From contig CAJIYH010000002.1 in the NCBI GenBank assembly GCA_905181615.1, forward strand, positions 806,001 through 870,000: 64,000 bases of DNA, in the 5' to 3' direction. Made by a program: the position numbers and the translations under genes. The DNA comes from an uncultured Flavobacteriaceae bacterium. GTDB lineage: Bacteria > Bacteroidota > Bacteroidia > Flavobacteriales > Flavobacteriaceae. The notes under the pieces were generated by a model. It did not search any database, was not told the DNA's origin, and worked only from the letters and a program-made list of their open reading frames with translations. Of the stretch, positions 37,019 through 47,036 are shown piece after piece (the first letter of the stretch is position 1; every line of letters begins with the position of its first letter).

Positions 37019-38287
37019 TTATTTTACAATCTTCTTAAGCGTCAAACCTTGAACTAAAATAGTGAATAGTACCACTATATAAGTTAAGAATAAAATAAGG
37101 TTTTTCCCTTCTCCAATATTATCGGGTAGATTAAGTGCTAATGCAATACTCAAACCACCTCGAAGCCCTCCCCATGTGATGATTAGAGCGGTTCTTTTTT
37201 CAAAAGTCTTGAAGAATGAGAGGAATTTAATGGGAGTCCAAACACCGATTCCCCTTGAAACAACTACTAAGACTATTGTTAGTATTGAAACCAACAAATA
37301 ACTAGAATCAAAATTTTGTACTATTGGAATTATCTCCAGTCCAATTAATATAAATAAAACGGCATTAAGAGTTTCATCTAATAAATGCCAAAACTTATAG
37401 ACATACTCTCCCATAGCTTTCTGAACACCGACTTCGTTTTTGTCGACATCTATATTCTGATTTAAAAATAATCCCATAACAACAACACCTAAGACACCAG
37501 AGAAATGAAATTGTTTTGATACAATTGATACCATAAGTACTAGTGAAAGTGTAATAAGAACTTCTAGTTCTATATGTTCATTTTCAATATACTTTACAAG
37601 CTTTAGTCCCAAAAAGCCAATTAATGCACCAAGTGCAATTCCACCAATAATTTCAGTTGCAAATAAAGAACCAATACTTTCAGCAGTTACATTTTCAATG
37701 CCTAATTTTTTAACGCTTAAAAGAGTTAGAAAAATAACGACCCCAATTCCATCGTTAAAAAGAGACTCTCCTGCGATTCGAGTTTCAGTAGTTAATGATA
37801 GGTTCATTTTCTTCACCATTGCAAGCACAGCAATTGGATCTGTTGGCGCTATTAAGGAGCCAAAAAGCAAACAATCTACATAACTCAAGCCTAAAGTGTT
37901 TAGATTGAAAATGGGCTGTTCGATCAGCCAATAAACACCAGTTCCAACTGCAAATGTTGAGAATAAAACACCAAAAGTAGCTAGAAGAAGAATGGTTACT
38001 TTATCCTTTAGTAATTCATGAACGTTAACACTTATGGCTCCCGCAAAAAGCAAAAAAGGGAGCATAATATCTATCAAGAGTATTTCAAAATCAAAGCTTT
38101 TAATAATACTAGAAACGGAGTTTAAAATAGAAGGAAAAAAAAGTCCAATTGCTAAGATAAAAAAGGATAATCCTATAGCTAAAACCATCAAACCAATGGT
38201 TTGAGGAAGTTTTAAAATCCTTAAATTAATTATTGAAAAAAGAGATGCCAATAAAAGTAAAACCGTTGATAATTGGAGAACGTCCAT
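37019..38287 (-). CDS. Monovalent cation/H+ antiporter, CPA1 (NhaP) family
   Basis: A 422-residue membrane protein with about twelve hydrophobic helices. The CPA1 signature is present as GSLIAPTDPIAVLAMVKKMNL together with AGESLFNDGIGVVIFL, where the ND pair forms the ion-binding site, and TWGGLRGGLSIALALNLP. There is no large cytoplasmic tail. It exchanges Na+ or K+ for protons. Location next to a K+ channel suggests a shared role in ion homeostasis, though they are on opposite strands. Confidence 0.9.
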   Translation of the reverse strand: MDVLQLSTVLLLLASLFSIINLRILKLPQTIGLMVLAIGLSFFILAIGLFFPSILNSVSSIIKSFDFEILLIDIMLPFLLFAGAISVNVHELLKDKVTILLLATFGVLFSTFAVGTGVYWLIEQPIFNLNTLGLSYVDCLLFGSLIAPTDPIAVLAMVKKMNLSLTTETRIAGESLFNDGIGVVIFLTLLSVKKLGIENVTAESIGSLFATEIIGGIALGALIGFLGLKLVKYIENEHIELEVLITLSLVLMVSIVSKQFHFSGVLGVVVMGLFLNQNIDVDKNEVGVQKAMGEYVYKFWHLLDETLNAVLFILIGLEIIPIVQNFDSSYLLVSILTIVLVVVSRGIGVWTPIKFLSFFKTFEKRTALIITWGGLRGGLSIALALNLPDNIGEGKNLILFLTYIVVLFTILVQGLTLKKIVK

Positions 38288-38367
38288 AATATAGTTTTTT
38301 TCTAAGTTAGTAAAATGTTACTAGCTATCGCAAATGTTTATTTAAGATTTCCATAATAACATTAAGT

Positions 38368-39303
38368 TTAATTAATTATCTCAGTTAAGGAAGTTAAAAG
38401 TAAATTTTCAAAAACTTCTTGATTTTCCATATGAGGTAAGTGCGCTGCTTTTTCAATAAAAAACTCTTTGCGATTTGGTAAAAGCATTTTTAACTTCTCT
38501 TTAAAAGCTGCATAAGAAACAACTTCGTCATGAATTCCCCAAAAAACATATACCGGCAATCCTAAAGAATCTATTTTTACATGAATGTCATCCATCGTTG
38601 TTAAATTCTTTTGAGTAGAAATTAAAGCCTTAGCAAAACCTTTATGGTAAAGAAGTTTCTCGTATTTCTTTGGCCAATCTGGGAATTGATTTTGATCATA
38701 AAAATCCGCAAGTTGACCTTCCGATCGTGTTGGGTATGTAGCAATAAAGTCTTCTATTTCTTTTGATGAAACTTCTATAGAAGTTGGCTTTTTATAATCC
38801 ATAAAACTGGAAGTAGACACATAAAATAAAGCTTGAATTTTTTCTGAATTTAAAGCTGCCATCTTGGATATTATTCTTCCACCATTTGACAAACCAACTA
38901 AAACAGCTTTATCTATTTTAAGCTCATTTATTAATTCTAAAACTTGTAGAGCTCGTAATTGATCCGTTTGAGGAAGGTCCGGATTGTCAGAGTTTCCACG
39001 ACCAAACAAATCCATCATTACTACATGATATCCTTTGTCTTTTAAAGTATTAAAAGTAACTTCCCATATATAAGACGGAACAGAAAATCCATGAACTAAA
39101 ACAACAGTTCCGTTGTCAGAATTTGGATTAGCTTCTTCATAATAGGTATTCCCATTTGAAAGGGAAGCGTATTTCCCATTACTATACTTTAAAACTTCTT
39201 CTCGAAATTCCTTGTTTTTTTCTATAGATTCGTAAAGATTTTTGTTCGACAGACAGGATACTAAAACAAGACTAAAAAGGACAATTCTTAAAATCATTTT
39301 CAT
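38368..39303 (-). CDS. Alpha/beta hydrolase lipoprotein
   Basis: A 311-residue protein with a lipoprotein signal (LRIVLFSLVLVSC). The alpha/beta hydrolase fold is clear: VVLVHGFSVPSYIWEV (oxyanion loop), YHVVMMDLFGRGNSDNPD, the nucleophile elbow GLSNGG with Ser, the acid Asp in WGIHDEV, and the His in KAAHLPHMENQE. Substrate unknown; esterases and C-C hydrolases share this layout. It may be transcribed with the thioesterase and dehydrogenase genes upstream, 110 bases away. Confidence 0.82.
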   Translation of the reverse strand: MKMILRIVLFSLVLVSCLSNKNLYESIEKNKEFREEVLKYSNGKYASLSNGNTYYEEANPNSDNGTVVLVHGFSVPSYIWEVTFNTLKDKGYHVVMMDLFGRGNSDNPDLPQTDQLRALQVLELINELKIDKAVLVGLSNGGRIISKMAALNSEKIQALFYVSTSSFMDYKKPTSIEVSSKEIEDFIATYPTRSEGQLADFYDQNQFPDWPKKYEKLLYHKGFAKALISTQKNLTTMDDIHVKIDSLGLPVYVFWGIHDEVVSYAAFKEKLKMLLPNRKEFFIEKAAHLPHMENQEVFENLLLTSLTEIIN

Positions 39304-39413
39304 TTTGACGGTTTATATTTAATTGCAAATTAGCATTAATTTATTAAACAACTCCCTATTAATATTGGTTTTGGCAGCTAAGTTTATAACAGGTGAAATA
39401 TGTGAAACTTTAC

Positions 39414-39854
39414 TTATCTAATAAGTAATAATTCCTGCAATACCGCTTTAATAACCTTAGGAATCGATACGGATTTTTCTTCTTTTCGATTAACAAATAC
39501 ATGTACAAAAGTACCATAAGCAGCAGCATTTGCTTCTCCTTTTCTAAAAACAGCTAAAGCGTAAGTAACAGAACTATTTCCAAGTTTATCGACTCGAAGA
39601 CCTATCTCAATTTGATCGGGAAATGAAATTCCTGAAAGGTAAGTACATTCCGAATGAACTACATACCCAACAATAGGATCGTCTTTGATACTAAAACCTG
39701 CATGACTAGTTAAATATTGATTTACAGCAGTATCAAAATAAGAGTAATAGGTTACATTGTTTATATGTCCAAAAACATCATTATCCATCCATCGCGTTGT
39801 AATGGGATGAAAATGCTTGTAAACATTTCTATTGCTGTTTTTATTATCTTTCAT
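39414..39854 (-). CDS. Acyl-CoA thioesterase, 4-hydroxybenzoyl-CoA type
   Basis: A 146-residue hotdog-fold protein. RWMDNDVFGHINNVTYYSYFD carries the conserved Asp and the GHxNN motif of the 4HBT family at about residues 21-41. It should hydrolyse an acyl-CoA thioester. The next genes upstream encode an aldehyde dehydrogenase (37 bases away) and an alcohol dehydrogenase, all on the same strand, which points to a small catabolic unit. Confidence 0.88.
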   Translation of the reverse strand: MKDNKNSNRNVYKHFHPITTRWMDNDVFGHINNVTYYSYFDTAVNQYLTSHAGFSIKDDPIVGYVVHSECTYLSGISFPDQIEIGLRVDKLGNSSVTYALAVFRKGEANAAAYGTFVHVFVNRKEEKSVSIPKVIKAVLQELLLIR

Positions 39855-39891
39855 TCTTTAAATTTAAAAAATATATGATTCTATTACCGCT

Positions 39892-41331
39892 TTAATTGAC
39901 ATTTCCAAAGCACATATATTTGGTTTGTACGTAATCTTCAATACCATATTTTGAGCCTTCTCTTCCTTGACCCGAATATTTAAATCCACCAAAAGGAGCA
40001 ACTTCTGTGGAAATCAGTCCTTCGTTAATTCCTACCATCCCATACGCTAATGCTTCTGCTGTTTTCCAACACCTGTTTATGTTTTCTGAATAAAAATAAG
40101 CAGCTAATCCATAAATGGTGTCGTTTGCCATTTGGATTGCTTCTTCATCAGAAGAAAATTTAAAGATTGGTGCTACTGGACCAAAGATTTCTTCTTGAGC
40201 AAAATTCATGTCTTTTGATGCATTTCCAATTATTGTGGGTTCAAAAAAACAGTTGTCAATTGCTTTTCCTCCAAGTAGAATTTCTCCCCCTTTTTCTTTA
40301 GCGTCTTCAACAAATTCTGTTGTCTTTCTAATTGCTTTGTTATTAATCATTGGGCCTACATTTACACCATCTTCTAGTCCGTTACCAATTTTAAATTCAG
40401 ATACAGCAGCTATAAACTTTTGAGTGAATTCTTTGTAAACATTTTTATGAATTAAAAATCGGTTGACACAAACACAGGTTTGACCAGAATTTCTAAATTT
40501 TGACACAAGAGCTCCTTCAACTGCCTTGTCTATATTTGCATCTTCAAAAACAATGAAAGGTGCATTTCCTCCTAGTTCTAAACTAAGTTTTTTTAAGGTG
40601 CTAGAACTTTGCTCCATCAAAATTTTACCTACTCTTGTCGAGCCTGTAAACGAGATTTTATTTACCTCTTTACTTTTAGATAAAACTTTCCCCATTGAAG
40701 AAGCATCTTTTCCTACGACAACATTTATAACCCCTTTTGGAAATCCAGCAAGTTCAGCCAAATGTGCAAGGGCTAGCGCAGTAAGAGGAGTTTCTTCAGA
40801 TGGTCTAATTACAACTGTGCATCCTGCTGCTAATGCAGGTGCTACTTTACGCGTAATCATAGCCAAAGGAAAATTCCATGGAGTAATTGCTGCAACAACA
40901 CCAATGGGCTCTTTCACTACAACAATTCTTTTGTCTTCGGCAGTTGGTGGAATAACATCTCCATAAACTCGTTTTCCTTCTTCAGCAAACCATTTAATGA
41001 AAGAGGCACCATAAGCAACCTCACCTTTACTTTCTTTCAATGGCTTTCCACATTCTAAGGTCATTATAGTAGCCAGGTCATCTGTGCTTTTTAAAATAAG
41101 GCTATTCCAATTCTCTAAAATAGAAGCCCGGTGTTTAGCTGTTGATGAACTCCAGGGTTTGAACGCTGCATTTGCAGAAACAATAGCTTGCTCAACAATT
41201 TCTTTACCTCCATCTAACACGGTGGCTAATACTTTTCCATTTGCTGGATTAATAACTTCGAAGGAACCTAATCCGTGATTTGTCCATGCCCCGTTAATGT
41301 ATGATCGGTCGAATAATAAATCTGAATTCAT
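39892..41331 (-). CDS. gabD: NAD(P)-dependent aldehyde dehydrogenase, succinate-semialdehyde type
   Basis: A 479-residue aldehyde dehydrogenase. ITPWNFP, FTGSTRVGKILM, the base Glu252 in LELGGNAP and the nucleophilic Cys286 in GQTCVC are in place. The overall pattern (YINGAW start, ECGKPLKESKGEVAYGASFIKWFAEE, EEIFGPVAPI) is closest to succinate-semialdehyde dehydrogenases, but substrate range in this family is broad, so the symbol is tentative. It follows the alcohol dehydrogenase reading frame after 27 bases. Confidence 0.85.
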   Translation of the reverse strand: MNSDLLFDRSYINGAWTNHGLGSFEVINPANGKVLATVLDGGKEIVEQAIVSANAAFKPWSSSTAKHRASILENWNSLILKSTDDLATIMTLECGKPLKESKGEVAYGASFIKWFAEEGKRVYGDVIPPTAEDKRIVVVKEPIGVVAAITPWNFPLAMITRKVAPALAAGCTVVIRPSEETPLTALALAHLAELAGFPKGVINVVVGKDASSMGKVLSKSKEVNKISFTGSTRVGKILMEQSSSTLKKLSLELGGNAPFIVFEDANIDKAVEGALVSKFRNSGQTCVCVNRFLIHKNVYKEFTQKFIAAVSEFKIGNGLEDGVNVGPMINNKAIRKTTEFVEDAKEKGGEILLGGKAIDNCFFEPTIIGNASKDMNFAQEEIFGPVAPIFKFSSDEEAIQMANDTIYGLAAYFYSENINRCWKTAEALAYGMVGINEGLISTEVAPFGGFKYSGQGREGSKYGIEDYVQTKYMCFGNVN

Positions 41332-41358
41332 TTTTTAAAATATTTATAAGAATTAGGT

Positions 41359-42487
41359 CTAGTCAAAAACAACAATTTGCCGGACGGCATCACCTTTAGC
41401 TAATCGCTCAAATCCCTCGTTTATATCTTCTAATTTAAGTCGATGAGTAATTAATTTATCTACTTCCAAGCCACCAGATTTATATAACTCAATATACGCA
41501 GGGATATCCCTAGAAGGAACACAGCTGCCTAAATAAGAACCCTTAAGGGTTTTTTCTTGTCCAACTAATGCTCTCTGGTGATAGTTGAAGTCGAGCATCT
41601 GGATGAGGCAGTGCTGCCGTGACTGTTATGCCTCCTCTTTTGGTTGCCTGAAAAGCAAAATCTAAAGCAGAAATTGCTCCTGCAAATTCTACAGAAACAT
41701 CTACTCCGCCCCCGGTTAGTTTCATCAAATCTTCTAGAGCACCTTCTTGAGAAGAATCAATTACATGATGAGCACCAATTGAAAGCGCTATTTTTCTTTT
41801 TTCGGGATTTAAATCTGCAGCAATTATTTGAGAAGCTCCAGCTGCTTTGGCTCCAAAAATCGCAGAAAGTCCAACTCCACCCAAACCAACAACTAATATA
41901 CTATCTCCAAACTTCAAAGGCGCCGTATTCACAACAGCACCAACTCCTGTCATTACAGCACAACCAAAAAGAGCAGCAATTTCAAAAGGAATGTCAGCAT
42001 CTATTTTTACTAAAGAATCGACAGAAGCAACTGCATGTTCTGCAAAACCAGAGACACCAAGATGATGAAAGTAATAAGAGCCATCTTTATTAATTCGTTT
42101 ATGTCCCCCTAAGAGGGTTCCATTACCATTGGCTTCGGCTCCAGGTTCGCATAGAGCAGCCCTACCGGTTTGACAATAAGAACAAGCTCCACATGAAGGT
42201 AAAAATGTAAATACTACATGATCTCCAACTTTCAGTTTTTTTACACCAGGACCAAGAGATATAACTTCTCCAGCTGCTTCATGACCTAATGCCATAGGCA
42301 AAGGTCTTGGTCTATTTCCATCTATTACAGACAAATCTGAATGACACAATCCAGCTGCTTTTATTTTAACTACAACTTCATTAAATCCCGGATCATCGAG
42401 AATTACTTCTTCTATTTTCAAAGGTTTAGAAGTTGTGTAGGGTCTTTCTAAATGCATTTGATGTAAAACAGCTACTCTAGTTTTCAT
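41359..42487 (-). pseudogene. Zinc-dependent alcohol dehydrogenase, interrupted by a frameshift
   Basis: A medium-chain zinc alcohol dehydrogenase. The first frame (42487 to 41543) carries the catalytic zinc site GLCHSD and GHEAAG, the structural zinc cysteines CGACSYCQTGRAALC and the NAD motif VVGLGGVGLS, then goes wrong at LQLSPESIS. The family sequence resumes in another frame as ALVGQEKTLKGSYLGS and runs to the stop at 41359. Removing the single base at 41572 joins the two as LQLSPEALVGQEKTLKGSYLG, giving a 375-residue protein of normal length. The site is a CTCTCT dinucleotide run, not a homopolymer. It is a recent mutation or a sequence error. Confidence 0.88.
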
Positions 42488-42721
42488 TGAAAAATCATAT
42501 TTATTAATACTTTACAGACATTTAGTCTTTTTAGGTGTTCATGTAAAAATACAAAACAATTTAATTTTTATTAATATACAGAAGAATGCTTTATAAACCA
42601 TTTAGTCTAGTTTAAAACATTGATTAAAAGAAAATAAAATTACAGCATAAAATAAATCTATTTGGTTTGATAAAATTCATTCAAATTATTAGTAAATTCA
42701 GAATTGAAAAAATACAATGAG

Positions 42722-44533
42722 ATGAAAAAATATGTAGATGTAGATACTTTAAAATATATGCTTTATGATGTACATAATCTTGAAGGATTATTAAAAAGAG
42801 AACGTTTTCAAGACCATGATAAAGAATCGCTTGATATGTTTTTAGATTCTTCTAAAGATTTTGCAGACAAGGAGTTATTTCCTTTTATAAAGGAAATGGA
42901 CGAGAAACCTGCACACTATAAAGACGGGACAGTTTATGTTCACGATCAAGTAAAAACAATGATGCACAAGGGTGGAGAACTTGGTATTATCTCTGCTCCA
43001 TTTGATTATGAAGATGGAGGTATGCAAATCCCCTTGGTTGTTTATACCGCTGCAACCTATATTTTAGACGCCGCTAACAATCATTTACCTGGATATGCAG
43101 GTTTGACACAAGGAGCAGCCGAATTAATCATTCACTTTGCCAATAAAGAATTAAATGAAACCTATGTTCCAAATATGTTGTCTGGACAATGGGGAGGAAC
43201 TATGTGTTTGACTGAACCTCAGGCTGGAAGTTCATTGTCTGATATTGTTACAAAAGCAAAACCAACATCAGATGGCTACTATAAATTAAGTGGTCAAAAA
43301 ATATTTATTTCTGGAGGTGATAATCAATTTTCAGAGAATATAGTTCATCTGGTTCTTGCCCGTGTGGAAGGAGCGCCAAAAGGAACTAAAGGTATTTCTT
43401 TATTTGTAGTTCCAAAAAACAGACCTGATAGTTCTGGGTCACTAATCTCAAACGATATAACTACTGTTGCTGATTTTCAAAAACTAGGACAGCGTGGATA
43501 TTGTACTACACACCTTGGCTTTGGGGATGCAGACGATTGTAGGGGTTGGTTGGTTGGTGATGAAAATCAGGGATTAAAATATATGTTTTTGATGATGAAT
43601 GCTGCTAGAATAGGCGTTGGAAGAGGTGCTTCTGCAATTGCTTCGGCTGCATATTATGCCTCATTACAATATGCTAACGAACGCCCACAGGGAAGAAAAC
43701 TTACTAGGGATGGAAAAAAAGATCCAAACGAAAATCAAAGCTTAATTATAGAACACCCTGATGTTAGAAGAATGCTTCTTTTACAAAAAGCGGTAGTTGA
43801 AGGATCTATGAGCCTTGTTCTTCGAGCAGCAAAATATTATGATTTAGAGTTAACAGCTACTTCCGATGAAGAAAAAAGCAAGTACAACACCTTATTAGAA
43901 ATGATTATCCCAGTGGTTAAAACCTACCCCTCGGAGGCAGGTAGCTACGCCGTAAACAATGGTCTGCAGGTACTGGGCGGATACGGATTTTGTTCTGACT
44001 TTATTCTTCAGCAATATTATAGAGACATTAGAATTTGTGCAATATATGAAGGGACAACTGGTATTCAGTCTCAAGATTTATTAGGTCGAAAAATCACCAT
44101 GGGTAATGGTTCGGGTCTGGCGCTATTGTCTGTAGAAATTCTAAAAACAATTAAAGAATCTAAAAGTCATAAATCGCTTCAACCTTATGCAGCTGAATTA
44201 AGTAACAAGCTTGAACTTACTCAAAAAATACTTGAGTCACTCATGCCACATGCGTTAAAGGGTGACTACGAACGCTATTTAGCCGATGCTAGTATCTTTA
44301 TGGAGTTTTTTAGTTTAATCATTATAAGCTGGTCTTGGTTAGAAATTGCAACAAAAGCACAAGAGAATTTAAATACTTCAGAAGCTTCTTTATCAGATGA
44401 TTTTTATTTAAGTAAAATAGAAACCATGAAATATTTTTATGATTATGAACTTCCTAAAACCCTTGGACATGCTGCCATTTTGATGAACCCGTCAACAGTT
44501 ACTATTAAAAAAGAAAAAGAATATATAAATTAA
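42722..44533 (+). CDS. Acyl-CoA dehydrogenase
   Basis: An FAD enzyme of 603 residues that oxidises acyl-CoA to trans-2-enoyl-CoA. The flavin segment GTMCLTEPQAGSSLSD and the KIFISGGD strand are conserved, as is VLGGYGF and the CAIYEGTTGIQSQDLLGRK segment with the catalytic base Glu. A C-terminal extension of about 130 residues marks the longer subtype common in Bacteroidota. The ATG at 42722 gives MKKYVDVDTLKYMLYD, typical for the family. It diverges from the alcohol dehydrogenase gene with 234 bases between, in which no clear site was seen. Confidence 0.92.
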   Translation: MKKYVDVDTLKYMLYDVHNLEGLLKRERFQDHDKESLDMFLDSSKDFADKELFPFIKEMDEKPAHYKDGTVYVHDQVKTMMHKGGELGIISAPFDYEDGGMQIPLVVYTAATYILDAANNHLPGYAGLTQGAAELIIHFANKELNETYVPNMLSGQWGGTMCLTEPQAGSSLSDIVTKAKPTSDGYYKLSGQKIFISGGDNQFSENIVHLVLARVEGAPKGTKGISLFVVPKNRPDSSGSLISNDITTVADFQKLGQRGYCTTHLGFGDADDCRGWLVGDENQGLKYMFLMMNAARIGVGRGASAIASAAYYASLQYANERPQGRKLTRDGKKDPNENQSLIIEHPDVRRMLLLQKAVVEGSMSLVLRAAKYYDLELTATSDEEKSKYNTLLEMIIPVVKTYPSEAGSYAVNNGLQVLGGYGFCSDFILQQYYRDIRICAIYEGTTGIQSQDLLGRKITMGNGSGLALLSVEILKTIKESKSHKSLQPYAAELSNKLELTQKILESLMPHALKGDYERYLADASIFMEFFSLIIISWSWLEIATKAQENLNTSEASLSDDFYLSKIETMKYFYDYELPKTLGHAAILMNPSTVTIKKEKEYIN

Positions 44534-44658
44534 TATATATACAAAAACAGTCCTTTTGAGTATTTTAAAAAAATACATTATTGTTAACAAATATTAACTT
44601 AAAATATTTCTTTGGTATTGATTAAATTATGATTTTTATCAAAAAAATAAAATAGATT

Positions 44659-46500
44659 ATGAAGAGTATTTTTAGTTTTGATTTCAAATATTTTAGAGGT
44701 GATCTTTTTGGAGGATTAACCGCTGGTATAGTTGCACTTCCATTAGCTTTAGCCTTTGGAGTTAGTTCTGGTCTCGGCCCTAGTGCTGGATTATATGGAG
44801 CTATTTTCTTGAGTTTTTTTGCTGCCTTATTTGGTGGAACATCTACTCAAATATCAGGTCCAACTGCCCCAATGACTGCAGTGAGTATGGTTTTTATTGC
44901 AGAAATCATTTCACGTTTTGATGGTGATGTAGAAAAAGCTCTACCCACAATTTTATCTGTTTTCTTTTTGGCTGGTTTATTACAAGTAGCATTAGGAATG
45001 TTCGGTATAGGTAAATATATTAGATACATCCCCTACCCTGTAGTTTCTGGTTTTATGACTGCAATTGGAGTAATAATCTTAATAACTCAAATCCCACCAT
45101 CTTTCGGATACTACCCTAAAGAAGATGTAAATTATGTAACTCAGTTTAAACCTCAAGCAGAAGAAATTATTTTAAAAAATATTCTTAAGGATGAAATGAA
45201 AGAGGACATCTTAGTTTTAGAGGATTTTAAAACAACCATAGAAAGAGCTGAAAAAATAACACTTGATGACATCATGGTTGAAGCTAAAACTCTGGCAGGA
45301 AAAAATGCCTCAGGGGTTATTGGTACGATAAAAACTTTGCCCAAAATAGTTTCAGATATAAAATACTTAGAATTAATTCTTGCATTATCTACAATTTTTA
45401 TAATTTTTGGATTTAAAAAAATAACAACAAAAGTTCCAAGCACGCTTGTTGCACTATTTGTTGTTTCTGGAGTAGCCATTGGTTTTGGTCTAGAATACAG
45501 GCCTATAGCGACAATCCCTTCTGGACTTCCTATTCCTAATCTATCCCTGTTTGGCAGTTTGGGTATAGACACATTTAGCAGCTATATTTTTACAGCAATT
45601 ACACTTGCTTTTCTTGGCGCAATAGATTCACTTCTAACTTCTGTAGTTTCAGATAATATGACAAAAACCGTTCACAAGCCAAATAAAGAACTTATTGGTC
45701 AGGGAATTGGAAATAGCATTGGAGCCATATTTGGAGGATTACCTGGAGCTGGAGCAACCATTAGAACCGTTGTTAATATCAATGCAGGAGGAAAAACAAA
45801 GCTTTCTGGAATGATTTCTGGTCTTCTTTTATTAGTGATTTTATTAGTATTAGGACCTATTGCTTCTAAAATACCTGCAGCAGTTCTCGCTGGAATTTTG
45901 ATTACAGTAGGTATTGGAGTTATGGATTACAAAGGGCTTAAAGCAATTCCTTCGATGCCAAAAGATGAGGTGCTTGTTTTAATTATTGTATTGATTCTTT
46001 CAACTGTTTGGAATTTAGTTTATGCCGTTGGAATTGGCCTTATTATTGCCTCATTGATGTTCATGAAAAAAATTGGGGACCTTACGGGGGAGAGCTTAAA
46101 TATTAAACCTTTGAAAAACAAAGTTTCATGGGATGATGAAAAGAACCTTTCAAAAATATTAAAAGGAGAAGTTTTCATAAAGCACATCGACGGACCTTTG
46201 TTTTTTGGATCTACATCAAAATTTACGGAGACAGCCAAACAAATACCGGACTCAAGTACGACCTTAATCATTAGACTTGACAGAGTACCCTATATTGACC
46301 AGTCGGGGCTTTATGCATTAGAAACTGTGATTTTAGACCTCACTCAGCAAGGAAAGAAAATACTTATCGTTGCTGCTACTAAACAACCCAAATACATGAT
46401 GGAACGTATTGATATAATTCCAGACTTAATTCCTGAAAATCAAATTTTTGAAGATTTTAATTCTTGTCAAGAATGGCTTACTAAAAACCAGGGAAGGTAA
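44659..46500 (+). CDS. SulP-family anion transporter with STAS domain
   Basis: A 613-residue transporter. DLFGGLTAGIVALPLALAFG begins the membrane domain, and GLYGAIFLSFFAALFGGTSTQISGPTAPMT is the SulP signature. About ten to twelve helices follow, with an unusual hydrophilic insertion (about residues 165-230, EEIILKNILKDEMKEDILVL) between helices. A C-terminal STAS domain (residues 500-600: GEVFIKHIDGPLFFGSTSKF, LIIRLDRVPYIDQSGLYALE) closes the protein. SulP members move sulfate, bicarbonate or dicarboxylates. Ends three bases from the convergent regulator gene. Confidence 0.9.
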   Translation: MKSIFSFDFKYFRGDLFGGLTAGIVALPLALAFGVSSGLGPSAGLYGAIFLSFFAALFGGTSTQISGPTAPMTAVSMVFIAEIISRFDGDVEKALPTILSVFFLAGLLQVALGMFGIGKYIRYIPYPVVSGFMTAIGVIILITQIPPSFGYYPKEDVNYVTQFKPQAEEIILKNILKDEMKEDILVLEDFKTTIERAEKITLDDIMVEAKTLAGKNASGVIGTIKTLPKIVSDIKYLELILALSTIFIIFGFKKITTKVPSTLVALFVVSGVAIGFGLEYRPIATIPSGLPIPNLSLFGSLGIDTFSSYIFTAITLAFLGAIDSLLTSVVSDNMTKTVHKPNKELIGQGIGNSIGAIFGGLPGAGATIRTVVNINAGGKTKLSGMISGLLLLVILLVLGPIASKIPAAVLAGILITVGIGVMDYKGLKAIPSMPKDEVLVLIIVLILSTVWNLVYAVGIGLIIASLMFMKKIGDLTGESLNIKPLKNKVSWDDEKNLSKILKGEVFIKHIDGPLFFGSTSKFTETAKQIPDSSTTLIIRLDRVPYIDQSGLYALETVILDLTQQGKKILIVAATKQPKYMMERIDIIPDLIPENQIFEDFNSCQEWLTKNQGR

Positions 46501-46502
46501 AT

Positions 46503-46964
46503 TTATTTTGAATCTTCTCTAAATCTTCCAGCTTTAATAAAATCAAACAACTCCTTGCGTACTAATTTGTAATCATTTATTGTATTGTTTATAGTATGTT
46601 CACCTTTTAGGTTTTTATTATTTGAAAACCATTCAGTAGCTATGTCATTAAACTCTAAATTAAGATTTTTTCTACTCCACATTGACATTTCGAATATAAT
46701 AGGATAAAGATCAATACCAATATCTGTCAAAAAATAATACTTGGTCTTTTTGTTGTCGTATGCAAAAGCAAAGTCAATAATTCCCTTTTCTCTCAAAGAT
46801 TTTAATCGGTCAGAAAGAATATTAGTAGCAATTTTTTCAGCTGAATTTGTAAATTGTTTAAATGTACTTTTATTAGAAAACAAATCACGAATCACTAAAA
46901 GCGACCATTTATCTCCGACCAAGTCTAAAAAATTAGAGATTGGACAGCCCGAACGATATACCAT
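46503..46964 (-). CDS. HxlR-family transcriptional regulator
   Basis: A 153-residue winged-helix regulator. It begins MVYRSGCPISNFLDLVGDKW, with the Cys that in some HxlR proteins senses oxidants or electrophiles, followed by SLLVIRDLFSNKSTFKQF and the recognition helix TNILSDRLKSLREKGIID. Its target is unknown; HxlR regulators often control an adjacent oxidoreductase or their own gene. Confidence 0.9.
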   Translation of the reverse strand: MVYRSGCPISNFLDLVGDKWSLLVIRDLFSNKSTFKQFTNSAEKIATNILSDRLKSLREKGIIDFAFAYDNKKTKYYFLTDIGIDLYPIIFEMSMWSRKNLNLEFNDIATEWFSNNKNLKGEHTINNTINDYKLVRKELFDFIKAGRFREDSK

Positions 46965-47036
46965 AATATGAAGTTAATTATTTATGATTCAAAATTAATA
47001 CAATTAATTGAAAGATATGATGTTATAGAAAAAAAA

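Noticed and set aside
41644-42093. Leu/Gln/His-rich frame of 149 codons on the plus strand
   Set aside because: Antisense shadow of the alcohol dehydrogenase; composition reflects the opposite-strand codons.
42704-42721. TTG start for the acyl-CoA dehydrogenase
   Set aside because: The in-frame ATG at 42722 gives the usual N-terminus and needs no rare start codon.
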